This document shows, in pieces, positions 53,401 through 64,000 of a DNA stretch of 64,000 nt (the stretch's first letter is position 1; each line of letters begins with the position of its first letter). Made by a program: the position numbers and the translations under genes. Source of the stretch: Aquilaria yunnanensis (taxonomy: Eukaryota > Streptophyta > Magnoliopsida > Malvales > Thymelaeaceae); the NCBI GenBank assembly GCA_039654915.1, contig CM077595.1, positions 83,555,501-83,619,500 of the forward strand. The letters run 5' to 3'. The notes under the pieces are model-generated. The model had not been told where the DNA came from. It saw only the letters and a list, made by a program, of their open reading frames with translations, and searched no databases.

Positions 53401-55287
53401 AAATAATAGCATGAGGATTCTCCATTCATATCCTCGGAAGCTTCAGAAGTTTTTTTTGCGTTTAGGACTTGCCAATCATTAGTAGTTACTTTTTGAATTT
53501 CAGTTACCAGTATGCACTAACTGTTTGTTTCTGTTCTTTGGTGTGTTTATTATTGAGTTTGACCTATCCAGAATGTTGTGAGCGAGATATATATGGGAGT
53601 TCCAATTTTTCGGTACAATATAATAGAAATACTTGTCTGTTCATGTTTCCTGTTGTTGGATTTCAGGTTTCAACATTTGCAGATATGGAGGGGGAAGAAA
53701 CTTTTGATTCGTCGCTCTTGGGATATGCAGATGAGGTTGTGGAGGAGCGCATTGCTGATGATGATGTAGTTTTGATTAAAGGGACAAAAACTACTAGTGC
53801 GGTGGGTGATTCACTTGCCTAATATGTTTTCTTTTTGACCAAAACATAAGTTAATATACTTTCTTTGGTACTGCTTTGAAAATTTAAATTCTTTTTATTA
53901 AAATGTATCCCTTGTTTTGCTCGTCTTTCATATGAAGTATTGAGCTTAATACTTGTTAGACACGGAGTTTCATAACTGGAGTCAAACCCCATTGCGGGAC
54001 TTCTGATTTTTGTGGATACCTTTTTAGCAGTACATGATCTAGAAATGGATAAAGTTTGATATGTGTGTTTATTCTTATTCTGTTTATAATTTTGATGGTG
54101 AGCAGTTCATTCATGACAATGTATTCTTTGAAATTTGGTTTTCACCATTAAGTGTTCTCCAGGTTTCACTAATCCTCAGGGGAGCAAATGACTTCATGCT
54201 TGATGAAATGGACAGAGCATTGCATGATGCTATATGTATTGTGAAGAGGACTCTTGAATCAAATACGGTGAACATAAACTGTTTTGGGCTGCTATCCATA
54301 TTTTGCTTCTCCTGATGATTAGTTGCTTTTTGATGAATATGATCTAGATAATAAACAGGTATCACCACAGGTTGATGCATTCTTCTCACCCTTGATTTCA
54401 ATTGTGGCATTTGCAAACAGGTGGTAGCAGGTGGAGGTGCAGTTGAATCTGCATTGTCTGTTTATTTGGAGTATCTGGCTACCACTCTAGGATCAAGAGA
54501 GCAATTGGCAATTGCAGAGTTTGCTGAATCTCTACTTATTATACCAAAGGTTGGCTTTGCAAGGCATAGTGATTCATGTTAAATGAACTTCCAACTTTTT
54601 GGGTCATTCATTTGCAAGTATGAATAGCTCCCAGAATTTTTGCCTTTTATAGGTGCTTGCTGTTAATGCTGCAAAGGACGCAACTGATTTAGTTGCAAAA
54701 CTACGGGCTTACCACCACAATGCTCAAACCAAGCCTGACAAGAAACATTATTCAAGGTATCTTAATTTTGTCTGATAATTTCTTCATTTTATTAGTTTAG
54801 ATTAAATAAGTATGACATCTATGAGCATGTGACTGCAATCCTCATCATACAACTGTGATGCCAACTATGTTGGGATCAGTGGCTTGAAGTCCATAATGTT
54901 TATCAACCTGTCTACAGACGCACTGACACAATAAAATCATAAGTTAAGCGGCAAAGTGCTGCGTGTGACTTGTGGCTGTTTTTGTGGGTAACATATTCCA
55001 TTTTGGCAGCATGGGGCTTGACCTTTCTAATGGTAAAATTCGTAACAACTTGGAAGCGGGAGTTATTGAGCCTGCAATGAGTAAAGTAAAGATCATTCAG
55101 GTAAACTTCTGGGCGTGAATGCTGATTTAACCACATATTTGAGAAGAATAAATCTTAGGTGGCATGCTAATATGGTTTGTCAACATTCTTGATTTTCCAG
55201 TTTGCAACTGAAGCTGCCATAACAATACTTCGAATTGATGATATGATCAAGCTTATTAAGGACGAAAGTCAGAATGAAGAGGATTAA
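50414..55287 (+). CDS. CCT1: T-complex protein 1 subunit alpha (cytosolic chaperonin CCT1), 17 exons
   Basis: Coding exons: 50414-50486, 50587-50651, 50766-50855, 50953-51039, 51112-51171, 51293-51343, 51522-51617, 51883-51948, 52380-52597, 53009-53105, 53209-53295, 53667-53801, 54163-54267, 54421-54549, 54653-54756, 55010-55100, 55201-55287. They join to 1641 bases, 546 residues, matching the usual family length. CCT1 is one of eight subunits of the ring chaperonin that folds actin, tubulin and other cytosolic proteins with ATP. Group II chaperonin motifs are intact: SLGPVGLDK and [12 protein letters not shown] (ATP site), [15 protein letters not shown] (catalytic Asp), and [13 protein letters not shown] (C-terminal ATP-binding loop). 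All introns are GT-AG except intron 10 (AAG|GCAAGC), a GC-AG intron. No frame damage is visible. Confidence 0.95.
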
Positions 55288-55700
55288 TTACTATTTGAGG
55301 AAGCTCAAAAGTTCTCATTGAATTCCTGATTGATGGTGGCATCTTGGTTTTTGGGTGTAGAGGAGAGTTTTGGCTGTTGGCTGTGGCCAACCCGTTAATG
55401 CTGCTCTGAGGCTGATAGTATGTCACTGAACTCAATCCTTTTCGAGTGTTTAGAAAGAGTAGTACGATTTAAGGCCATCATGAGCTTTTTGGTCAAGTTT
55501 GCAACTGCATTTGGTGGCCCGTTTTGTAGCGCGATAGCCTGATGGTTGAAAATGTATGTGTTGGTGTTTTTACAGTGCGGTTGTGTAAAGATTATGGTGA
55601 TCTGTTGTCTAATCATCTCGTTTGATAGGATTATTGGACGGTGATTTTGTTTCAACCTGATGATTTGGTAAGCTCGATTGGAGAATCATCTCATTTCCGT
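55288..55700 (+). other. CCT1 3' untranslated region and downstream
   Basis: Follows the TAA at 55285-55287. It has T/G-rich stretches as plant 3' ends do. The polyadenylation site cannot be fixed from sequence alone. Confidence 0.4.
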
Positions 55701-55979
55701 TAAAAATGATTCTGAGCTCGCTTCACCAGGTTGAAGTAACCAACTCGATATTTATGAACTACCAATTTAGCCTGTGTCAACTAGCGTATCATTTCTCTTG
55801 CGAATAAACTGGTTCCATATGGTGCATTTTGTTGTCTTGGGAAGAGGTTATTTGAGGGAAAAGGACAAAAGAAGCTCATTGCAATTATGAATCTAGACTG
55901 ATTTGATCACTGTAGGTTTGGGTAATTCTAATTGCATTGTTAAAGTCATTGTTCGAGTTCAAATTGATTATTAATGTTA

Positions 55980-56455
55980 TAGTTTAGTATAAGGCTGTAA
56001 ATGAATTGAACAGACATGAACAAGAGCTGTACTTGTTCATTCTTTTAAGTTTTTAATGAACATGATACCAACAAACTTTGTTTGTATTTGTTTGCTAGTT
56101 TAGTGTAAAACGGGTGTTTGTGTTCATTCGTGAATAGCAATAAACGAACCAAATGACTGAACTTATTCATGAACACGAACACTTTTATAAATAATGTATA
56201 GAATATATTTGTAAACAATTTAAATGAATGAATGTAAATGAACGAATGAAAACAAACGAACAAATATAAGCGAATAATAATCAAATTATTTGTGAACATA
56301 AATAAACGAACATAGACTTATTTATTTTCATTTATTTAAATAAAAGAACAGAAAACTATGTTTGTATTTATTCGTTTAACTTAATAAACGAATATGAATG
56401 AACTCTTGATAAACAGTTCATCAAATGTTAGGTTTTTAACAGCCCTAGTTTAGTA
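55980..56455. mobile_element. MITE with 10 bp target duplication downstream of CCT1
   Basis: A 456 bp element (55990-56445) begins TAAGGCTGTAAATGAA and ends TTTTTAACAGCCC. It is flanked by identical TAGTTTAGTA at 55980-55989 and 56446-56455. The body is made of GAACGAAC/GTTCATT words in both orientations, so it can fold back on itself. The duplication length suggests the Mutator superfamily. No coding capacity. Confidence 0.65.
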
Positions 56456-59400
56456 CCAAATATGTCACTAACTGTTAAAAACTTAACGATAAATGCAGAA
56501 AGTTATTAGTTTTGAAATCTTGATATACTTATGTAATTTTTAACAAACTTCAGAAACAATGTATAATTTACCATTTTCATTTTATTTTCTTGTGTGACAA
56601 CCACTTATACCTTTTCACCGAATCCACCACTAGTCCGTCCAGAAATGATATTCAAATGAGTAACCGCATTATGATATTACAGATAACCTGAATCTTTATC
56701 AAATGAAACTCACTCATTTAATATCGATTAGTTTTTTTACCATCTGCTTCTTGATATGACAGTCTTTTTGTTTACAAATAGTGGTGTCTAACATATCTCC
56801 TTTAGTATCGCCATCACCACCAATATCGAATCCAGTAGTGTTTGATGTAGTGGTTGGAGCACAAAAAAAAAAAAAAAAGAAATTGGTGGGGCCATATTCG
56901 GTACTAAACTATAACATTATGGGCCAATTTGAGCCCAAACTATAACTTCAGTAATGCAATTAGAACAATCCAAAACTATAGTTATCAAATCAGTCCATAT
57001 CCATAACTATAATGAGTTTTTTTTTTGTATATTTCCCATTATATAATTACTATTAGAGTCTTGAATAATTTATAAACTGTAAACCATCCTAGGAGAGTTT
57101 CTTTAAATTGTAAAACTTATGCATGTTCGTTATGGAATGAGCTCGGACATTTGAAGAGATTCCAAATTCAATCTAAGACCTGTACATGAAAAACACTTTT
57201 TCGGGAGAGATGCCCCTTTTTTATTGTTCGATGATATCTCACTGGGATCTGTGTTGGCTTTAGAGGATACAAGGTTTTTTGGCACTACTCGATGCTATGA
57301 CATATATTGTTGAATTTATTGAGCATTATGTAAGGTGTGGAATATTTGTAACATGGTGTTGTTATAAATGAAACTATGATCAATTTGGTTTGTATACAAA
57401 AATTTGTTGCAATATATCATGAATATGCAATATGCATTATTTGTGTGCATATTTCTTGCATGAATTCAACAGGTACAAATTATAGTTGCAGGTCATAAGC
57501 TACCAAAGTTTTGTATCATTGGCCCTCCTCAATTGTCTTACCAAGTATTATCAATGACCTATAAGCCAGACAAGTCAACAACAAATAATTGGAATAATCA
57601 CTTGTTGCTTAATTGATCAATATTTGTCATATAACGCATCAACAAGAACAAAGTAAAATATAATATAATATAAACACAATGAAATCTTTTCCTTTTACAT
57701 CAAACACAAAGTGAAAACTTCAAATTTCACCAAATCTACAAATAACTCAACTTTACCAGCATTACGTAGCATAACTACTTGAAAGAAAAAAAGAAATTGA
57801 TATCATTATAGCTAAAGATAACCACTCACAACAAGAGAGTATTTGATTAATTTAGGAAGAAAAAAAGTGCTAAAAAAAATTTGCCAATGAAAAGTTTTTG
57901 TTTGAGGCAGGGGTCAAGGCAGTCACACCATTGAAAGTGGCAAGATTTTTTAGATCAACTAGGAATTCCTCACTCAATCTAGCTTCAGTTCTTTGACCAA
58001 ACTTTGCTACCAACCGACTCAACACCATGTCATTCTCCAACAACAACAATTCCTCTACTCCCCCTCACTGCCTTGGTACTGAAGTAGCGAATACACTAAT
58101 GGAGTTTTTCTTGCACGGTTGCATCATGGACATTCTATTAATCGTACATGAAATAAAGTGAAGAAAAAGAATTGAACATTACTTGAATTTAAACAACTTC
58201 ACCTAATGATATCCATCATTAGCTAAGATTGCTTGCGCTAATGTAATGAAGACTTGTGCATTTTGGCACTTATATGGCTAGTTGTCAAGAATGATCGCAA
58301 GTACTACTGAAGAAATAAGGTTTGAACTTATTTAAAATTAGAAATCGAAACCCATGGCCATATAACGTTTGAATTGGCTATGATTTGTTTCTCCAACTTT
58401 TTAAAAGAGTTCTATAAATTTGAGACTTGAAATGGATGGTAATAAATTTCAAACTCTTCCTTGTGCTCATAATTCTAAAGTTACATATGAAGAAACATCA
58501 GATAAATACATCACATTAAATTGAACTCATAAAATTACCTTGTTGGAGAATAGATAGAAAGAGTCATTGTTCAGGATGATGAAGAGTCAATGACAGGTAA
58601 AATAGTAAATGAGACAGAGCCCTGATTTGGTTCTCATTATGTCCCTCTTTTGATTTGGTATGCAAATGAGAGAAATCCCTAAATTATTAAAGAATTGCCA
58701 TTCCTTCTAAGTTTAAAATAATCACTTTCTCGTTCAAATCCAAAAGTAGCATTAATAGGTTAGATAAAACACCAACTTTGAACACCATTTGGTCCCTTGT
58801 CAAAGCTTCTTTATCTTCCATTAGTGTTTTATGATCAGCTTTGAAAATGATGCAAACTGTAAAAGAAAAAAATCATGAATGAACTAATTAGTAATCCATT
58901 GCAGAAGCAATGAAAAGATAACAATAATAAGCACTGAAAATAGCATATTCTTTTATACAATCTTATGCCATAGAAAAACAACTAAAAATCATTTCTTTAA
59001 ACTATAACTAGTTAAGAGGCTGTTGAGAAGAAGCTAGAGGAAAAAAAAGAGACAATAGTTATTTGTTGCTAAAAGCACCTGCACATTTCAAGAAAATGGA
59101 AGTAACATTTAATCACACCAATCATATTCCTCACTTGATTCTCCTTTTAGCCTTTTTGATCCTTTATTTTGTTTCTGAAAAAAAAAATCCAATAATTTTT
59201 GAACATATTGAGCCTTCGCGAACTAAAGCATATAAATAAAAGCAAAAACATGTTTTCTATTCATAATATACTATATGTGGGAAATGAGTTCAAGATGGTA
59301 ATCACAAATAGGTGTAGTGATTTCACTATTCTCACATTTGAAAAGGGCAAGTAATAGGCAACCTTTTATGAATTAACAATGATGATCTATTGCCATTCTC

Positions 59401-60555
59401 CAATACCAAATCCATACAAGTACCATGAGCGCAAATCCTAGTTTTATTACCAAACATCTACACCTAAACCATTAAGAAAGTTCATATAAAGAGTAAAAAA
59501 AAAACTAAATTTGAACTACACGTAGAACATGATATATTTTTTTGTCAATCTTCCAGAAAAGATAACATGAATTTGAAAAGCTTATCCAAAAATAAGGAAT
59601 GGATAAGTAATTTATTAACAATTTTTTGGCCGCTGTTTGAGCATTCTGCTAATTGCATGTTGCCTTATAAGTTATAAGTATGATGGACATATTTTGTTCA
59701 TTAACAAATGCACCAATAGTCTGGTAACCATATCTTGGCCCAAACTTTACATATGACAATTAATCTGCTCTGCCCATTGTATTATATGTGCTTGTGTTGT
59801 CCACTAACCCAAGTTATTTATTGAATGCTTAATTTCCCTAAAGAAAGACACACGCACTGAAACAACAATATAATATATTTCATTTATATAGAAAAACAAC
59901 CTTCAAATAAAGCAAAAAACCATTGATAATGCAATGAATTACCTGAAAATACCATCTTAAATTGTAACCATATGAAAACAGAAAAAGAAATATCAATAGA
60001 ATAAAAAAAATAAAAAAAGTTAATCAATAATAAGGAAAAAAAACAAAAAAAGAAAAAAGGATTTACCCTAAAGATGAAGCTTTTGTTTGAAATGACTGAT
60101 GATGATCCACCCCTACTCATCCCTATTTTAGCCAATGACCAAACTAGCATCCTTCAACTGTGCATGTCATAAGTCTTTCATAACCTCTTCTTTATGTGCA
60201 AAAGGTTGCCATTCTACACCAATATCTTAATGTCTTCATTATTTTAACAGGATTCAACTTAAGAAACTAAAATCCTTCAAACTAAATTCCTAGTATGAAA
60301 TTCAAATCAGAAGCAATAAGGAATCAGAAACAAAGTGGCACAAATAACTAAACATACTATATTGAGAAAAGAAAATTGAAGCTTAAACTATGAAACCTAG
60401 AAATAACAAAGAGATGATAAAAAATTGATTGAGAAATTGATCAAACACATGTGCCATTGGATGCTCACTGCACCTCAATAGTTAAGACCATGAGACGAAG
60501 AGTAAAGATTTCTTAGCAAAAATTAAAAAACAAAAGAATAAAAGAAAAGTTCATT
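56456..60555. other. AT-rich intergenic DNA, no gene supported
   Basis: I found no complete gene. A minus-strand stretch at about 57920-58070 can be read as about 50 codons of protein-like sequence, but it lacks a start, homology or splice sites I could support. Open frames such as 59884-60150 are low-complexity. Confidence 0.4.
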
Positions 60556-62930
60556 TGTTACGGCACTCCTAGATGGAAGCTCGTTTAAGGAAGGTAAAGT
60601 ATTTGAAACTTTATTTGGAACCTTATTTCAGGTTCACTTAGTAAGAATAGGTGAGTTTAGTAAAGTTTACTAAATTCCGAGAAGGTTAAGGCATTGATTC
60701 ACTGAATGAGGTTTAGGGGTAAAATAGTAATTTTGTGTCCCAAAGAGTCGGGCTAGGCCTTGAGTATTAAAAATGAGTTTTGAAAACCTAAATTTTACTT
60801 TTAACCCAAATTTAGATTAAATAGACAATATTTGACTAACGTTGACTAAGGTTATCTAAAGAATGAGACATTTTGTAACTTTTTAAATACTTTGGTGACT
60901 TGGGGTTTAAAAGACTATATATATAACTTGGTAAAGGTGAAGGATTGCCGCCATTTTTCACTAACCCCGAGTTCATTCTTCACTCTACCATCTCTCCTTG
61001 ATTTGGAGCACAAAATCATAAGTTTTTTGTGAAACTTGAAGCCACCAATGGAGTATAAGCTATAGGAAGCTTGTTCCAAGAAGAATTTCATGTTTTTGAA
61101 GTTTCGAACCATGTTTCCCACCATCCCCTATTTTTGATGTGAGGTAAATTGTGATTTCTTGGTTAATTCTTGTTTATTAATTGTTTGGGAGCTTAGGTTT
61201 TAGTGAAAAGTTAGTAATTGTGTGTTTTGTGCCTTTGGTTTCTTGGAATTAGGAAGAATTTTATGGAACTTTGGTTCTTGAGGAAGGGTTGATTGATTTT
61301 TTCTTGTGAGTTGAAGTTAAAGTAAGAGAGTTATGTTTTCAAGTTTTGATTAATGCTATTGGAGTGCTATTGGTTAATGAACTTAAGTAGTTTTTGCAAT
61401 AGCATTATTTTGTGGGCTAGTTTGATCGTGGTAGAATACTAGTTTTGTAGAGCATGGAATGATGTTATAATGCATCATAGGAATGCTTGGGATAGTTGGT
61501 TGTGGTCTTTGCAACATGTATACAAGTATGCGAAGTTTAAAGGTCATCCAAGTATGCTTAACATGTTTGATAAGTCTTCAAAGGTGATAGCAACAAAATT
61601 GAAAATTCTGGACAGTTGCAAGTACCGGCGACACATTGCCAATGCCATAAAAAGCTCTCAGCGTGTTGATAACTATGGCCACAATAGCTAAATTTTCCAA
61701 TTTTACTAGAAGGTTTGAAGGGAGGCATAAGGAAGTTCTTAGGGTACCTTGGGGTCAAAGTAATCCGGGGGTACTCTGAGGCTTCCAAAACCCTTCCGAG
61801 ACCTAGGAGCTTTCTTGGGTTTTTATGGTTACTTTCACCATAAACAATAAAACTAGTCGACAATGGACTACAACTAGGCATCACTAGCTTGGGTAAAAGG
61901 TTTAGTATCATCTGTGACCTAGTTGTGCCGTCGAGCATGAGGTTACAATGTGAAACCTTAGTGCACCTAGTGAGTCTTTACGACTTAATGGGTTTTTATG
62001 ACCTAGTGGACATTAATCTCACTATAGAACCCCTGTATAACATAAGGGAGTTTTAACTAGTAAATCATCACTAATTAAGCTAGTAAGCTCTGCTTGCTAG
62101 TAGGCAAGGCTCTATCTTGTAGTTCAAGGACTAGGTTGAAGAGAAGTCCCAAGGGACTGAGACATATGCACATAAGTCTAGCCTCAGGCTATATGAGCTC
62201 GTAGCAAGTTACATATGTTCACATATGTATGGTGCTTAGTAACTTTTTTGGTAGATGAAGTGAAGACCTTAACTGAGAATTCTTGAATTCTCACTCCCTA
62301 GTTATATTGTGCAGATTCTAACGTTGTTGGGCCGGATACTATTAAAGGTTGTCGCGGTAGTTTGTTGTTGCAAGTATTTCACTTGAGAATCTTTATGATT
62401 ATATTCTACTTGGGTTACTTGTTAGTTAAGTAACAGTACTAACTATAGTGCTTTTCTTGGCTGCAGAGCCTAGCAACACGAGGACAGGACTTTTGTTACT
62501 CAACATTGGACTTACCTCTAAAGTAGGAGTTAGTTTAAGAAGGTCTTTGTCAAGGCTTGTATATGTAATACTCCTAGTTGCCTCCCTTGTCTATGATGGG
62601 GTCTTAGACTCAAGGGTTGCTCTTGGGTGAGGAGCATTAGTCAACTTTATGTTGAATGCTCTCACACGGTTGTTATATATAGTATTAATCATACAAATAT
62701 TGATTTTGTATGCTTTGGCTATTTGAACTTGTTTTCTATGAAAGTATCTTGGCCAAGTAAATGTTTTTGTAAATTTCTTTTAATCCAAGTTAAAACATAA
62801 AAGCATGCATCTAACATATTTTAGGTTAATCAACTAGTTTCTTGGAGTTTTAATCTGCACATATATACAATTAGCCAATTGTAACCACCGTGAGACCTGT
62901 TTTCACAAGCTTCCTGGGCAAGGGCCAAGG
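60556..62930 (+). mobile_element. LTR-like dispersed repeat, plus orientation, related to 7065-9760
   Basis: Starts TGTTACGGCACTCCTAGATG and is colinear, in opposite orientation, with 9760-7065 (see that entry for shared blocks). It holds only short frames (61470-61691, 61558-61938, 62448-62630) without domains. It is likely an old LTR. The right boundary is approximate. Confidence 0.5.
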
Positions 62931-64000
62931 ATGGCCATGTCATCCTTAACTGATTGCAAGCATCATTTTGCCTACCTGCACCCTCTGTAAATCGCCTCAC
63001 TTTTACTCTACACTTATTGCTCTAGTCCAAAGGCATTAATTTCTTCTTTATTCATTGATTTCCTTAGGCAATATCTTTACTGTCTATCATTGATGCTTAA
63101 TGCCTTCAACCTCGGACCTTCGAAGCCATTACGGCTCAAATCTCTCATGTGTGAATTGAAAAGCTTCTCATCTCCCATGATCACACGTTACCCTACAAGT
63201 TATATATAAACCCAAAACATGGTGAAATAATTGAAAATGACACCGTTCAGAAAATGACTAACTTGACTTCCATCTTCTGATGGCCTAATTGACATATAAC
63301 AAATTCAGTTGATCAAATGAGCAAATAGAAAACCTTCAGGGGTCTTAAAAAGTTTAAAATAATGCACACCAAATCAACCCACAACTTTAGGATGAACCAA
63401 TTAGGCCAAAACTAGTCCACAACAATTGCACTATTCACCAATAGTGACAATTGTTCATATTTAGAAGTAAATAGCACAAAAAAAAAGTTTTCCCTTTTAA
63501 CTTTTGGTCCTTTGCTCACTACATCAGTTATTTGTTATTTGATCTAATATCCTAGTGTTTGCCTTTAGAGGATATTCTATGTGCATGCAAAAAAAGAAAA
63601 ACCTTTATTTTTGTGCTCTTTTCCTCTCAATGCTTTGCATCTATTTGTTTGTTATTTGATGCTAGTCAAATGAACTTTGAATAAAACTTCTAATAATTCA
63701 ATAGTTGCAGTGTTAAGTTTTAGAGCTCATAAATTAAAACAAGTAAATAAAATTAAAGATTAAAGTAATATATCCATCTAAGTTTGGTGGAGCATCATTG
63801 ACTTGTGCAATTGATGGATAGTTCAAATACCACTTGGAAATGTTTCTTAGTTACTTAAGGATGACAATTAAGTGTACAAAATCCATCACTTGCAGGTATT
63901 CATCCACGATGGATAGGTATACTTGTGATAGGGCGAACATGGGTAACAAATTATTACACCCGTTTGATTGGTATAAGCGGTTGGTGGATTTCAGGTATTC
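62931..64000. other. AT-rich intergenic DNA to the window end
   Basis: No gene, terminal repeat or tandem structure recognised. Confidence 0.4.

Noticed and set aside
50469..55655. Separate short frames across the CCT1 locus
   Set aside because: They are exons read through into introns; the spliced model accounts for all of them.
57900..58090. Minus-strand stretch of about 50 protein-like codons
   Set aside because: It is bounded by stops, with no start, splice sites or family I could name; too short to annotate.

Overview
The window looks like nuclear DNA of a flowering plant, most likely a eudicot. It has AT-rich intergenic DNA, a 17-exon host gene with GT-AG introns (plus one GC-AG), and dense nested transposable elements. 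I could run no searches, so family names rest on motifs and termini read by eye.

Host genes are few. At the left edge (minus strand) lies the first coding exon of a small Cys-rich PHD/RING-like zinc-finger gene that runs out of the window. At 50414-55287 (plus strand) is a complete CCT1/TCP-1 alpha chaperonin subunit gene. I resolved it into 17 exons coding for 546 residues. An older, diverged copy of its proximal promoter lies about 1.4 kb upstream.

From 7 to 20 kb the DNA is a graveyard of mobile elements. It holds an LTR-like repeat whose inverted relative sits at 60.6-62.9 kb, three Mutator-like elements with 9-10 bp target duplications, a 3.1 kb solo-LTR-like element with a 5 bp duplication, a pair of LTR-like direct repeats, and a dead Ty1/copia gag on the minus strand.

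The centrepiece is 20567-45797: a 25.2 kb, apparently intact and recent Ty3/gypsy element of the Tat/Ogre type. It has 4.03 and 4.02 kb LTRs and a perfect 5 bp target duplication (AGTTC). A primer binding site and polypurine tract are present. ORF1 resembles a plant mobile domain protein. Gag-protease carries a G-patch. A 199 bp intron, if removed, fuses gag-pro in frame to pol, which encodes RT, two RNase H domains and a D,D35E integrase. Downstream of pol is an unusual cargo region. It carries three tandem 182-residue paralogues with a basic stretch plus C-x2-C-x4-C-x3-C finger, resembling the nucleic-acid-binding Cys-rich proteins of carla-type plant RNA viruses. These are followed by an intronless LOG-like cytokinin-activating enzyme. 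At least three of the four cargo genes are preceded by a related intergenic module ending in a TATA box, so the cargo may be transcribed separately from the genomic RNA. About 2.5 kb of hairpin-forming tandem repeats then lead to the polypurine tract. A retrotransposon carrying virus-like regulators plus a cytokinin enzyme is the candidate undescribed system here.

To the right of the element are a CACTA-type terminus, two related miniature elements flanking CCT1, and AT-rich DNA in which I see no gene.
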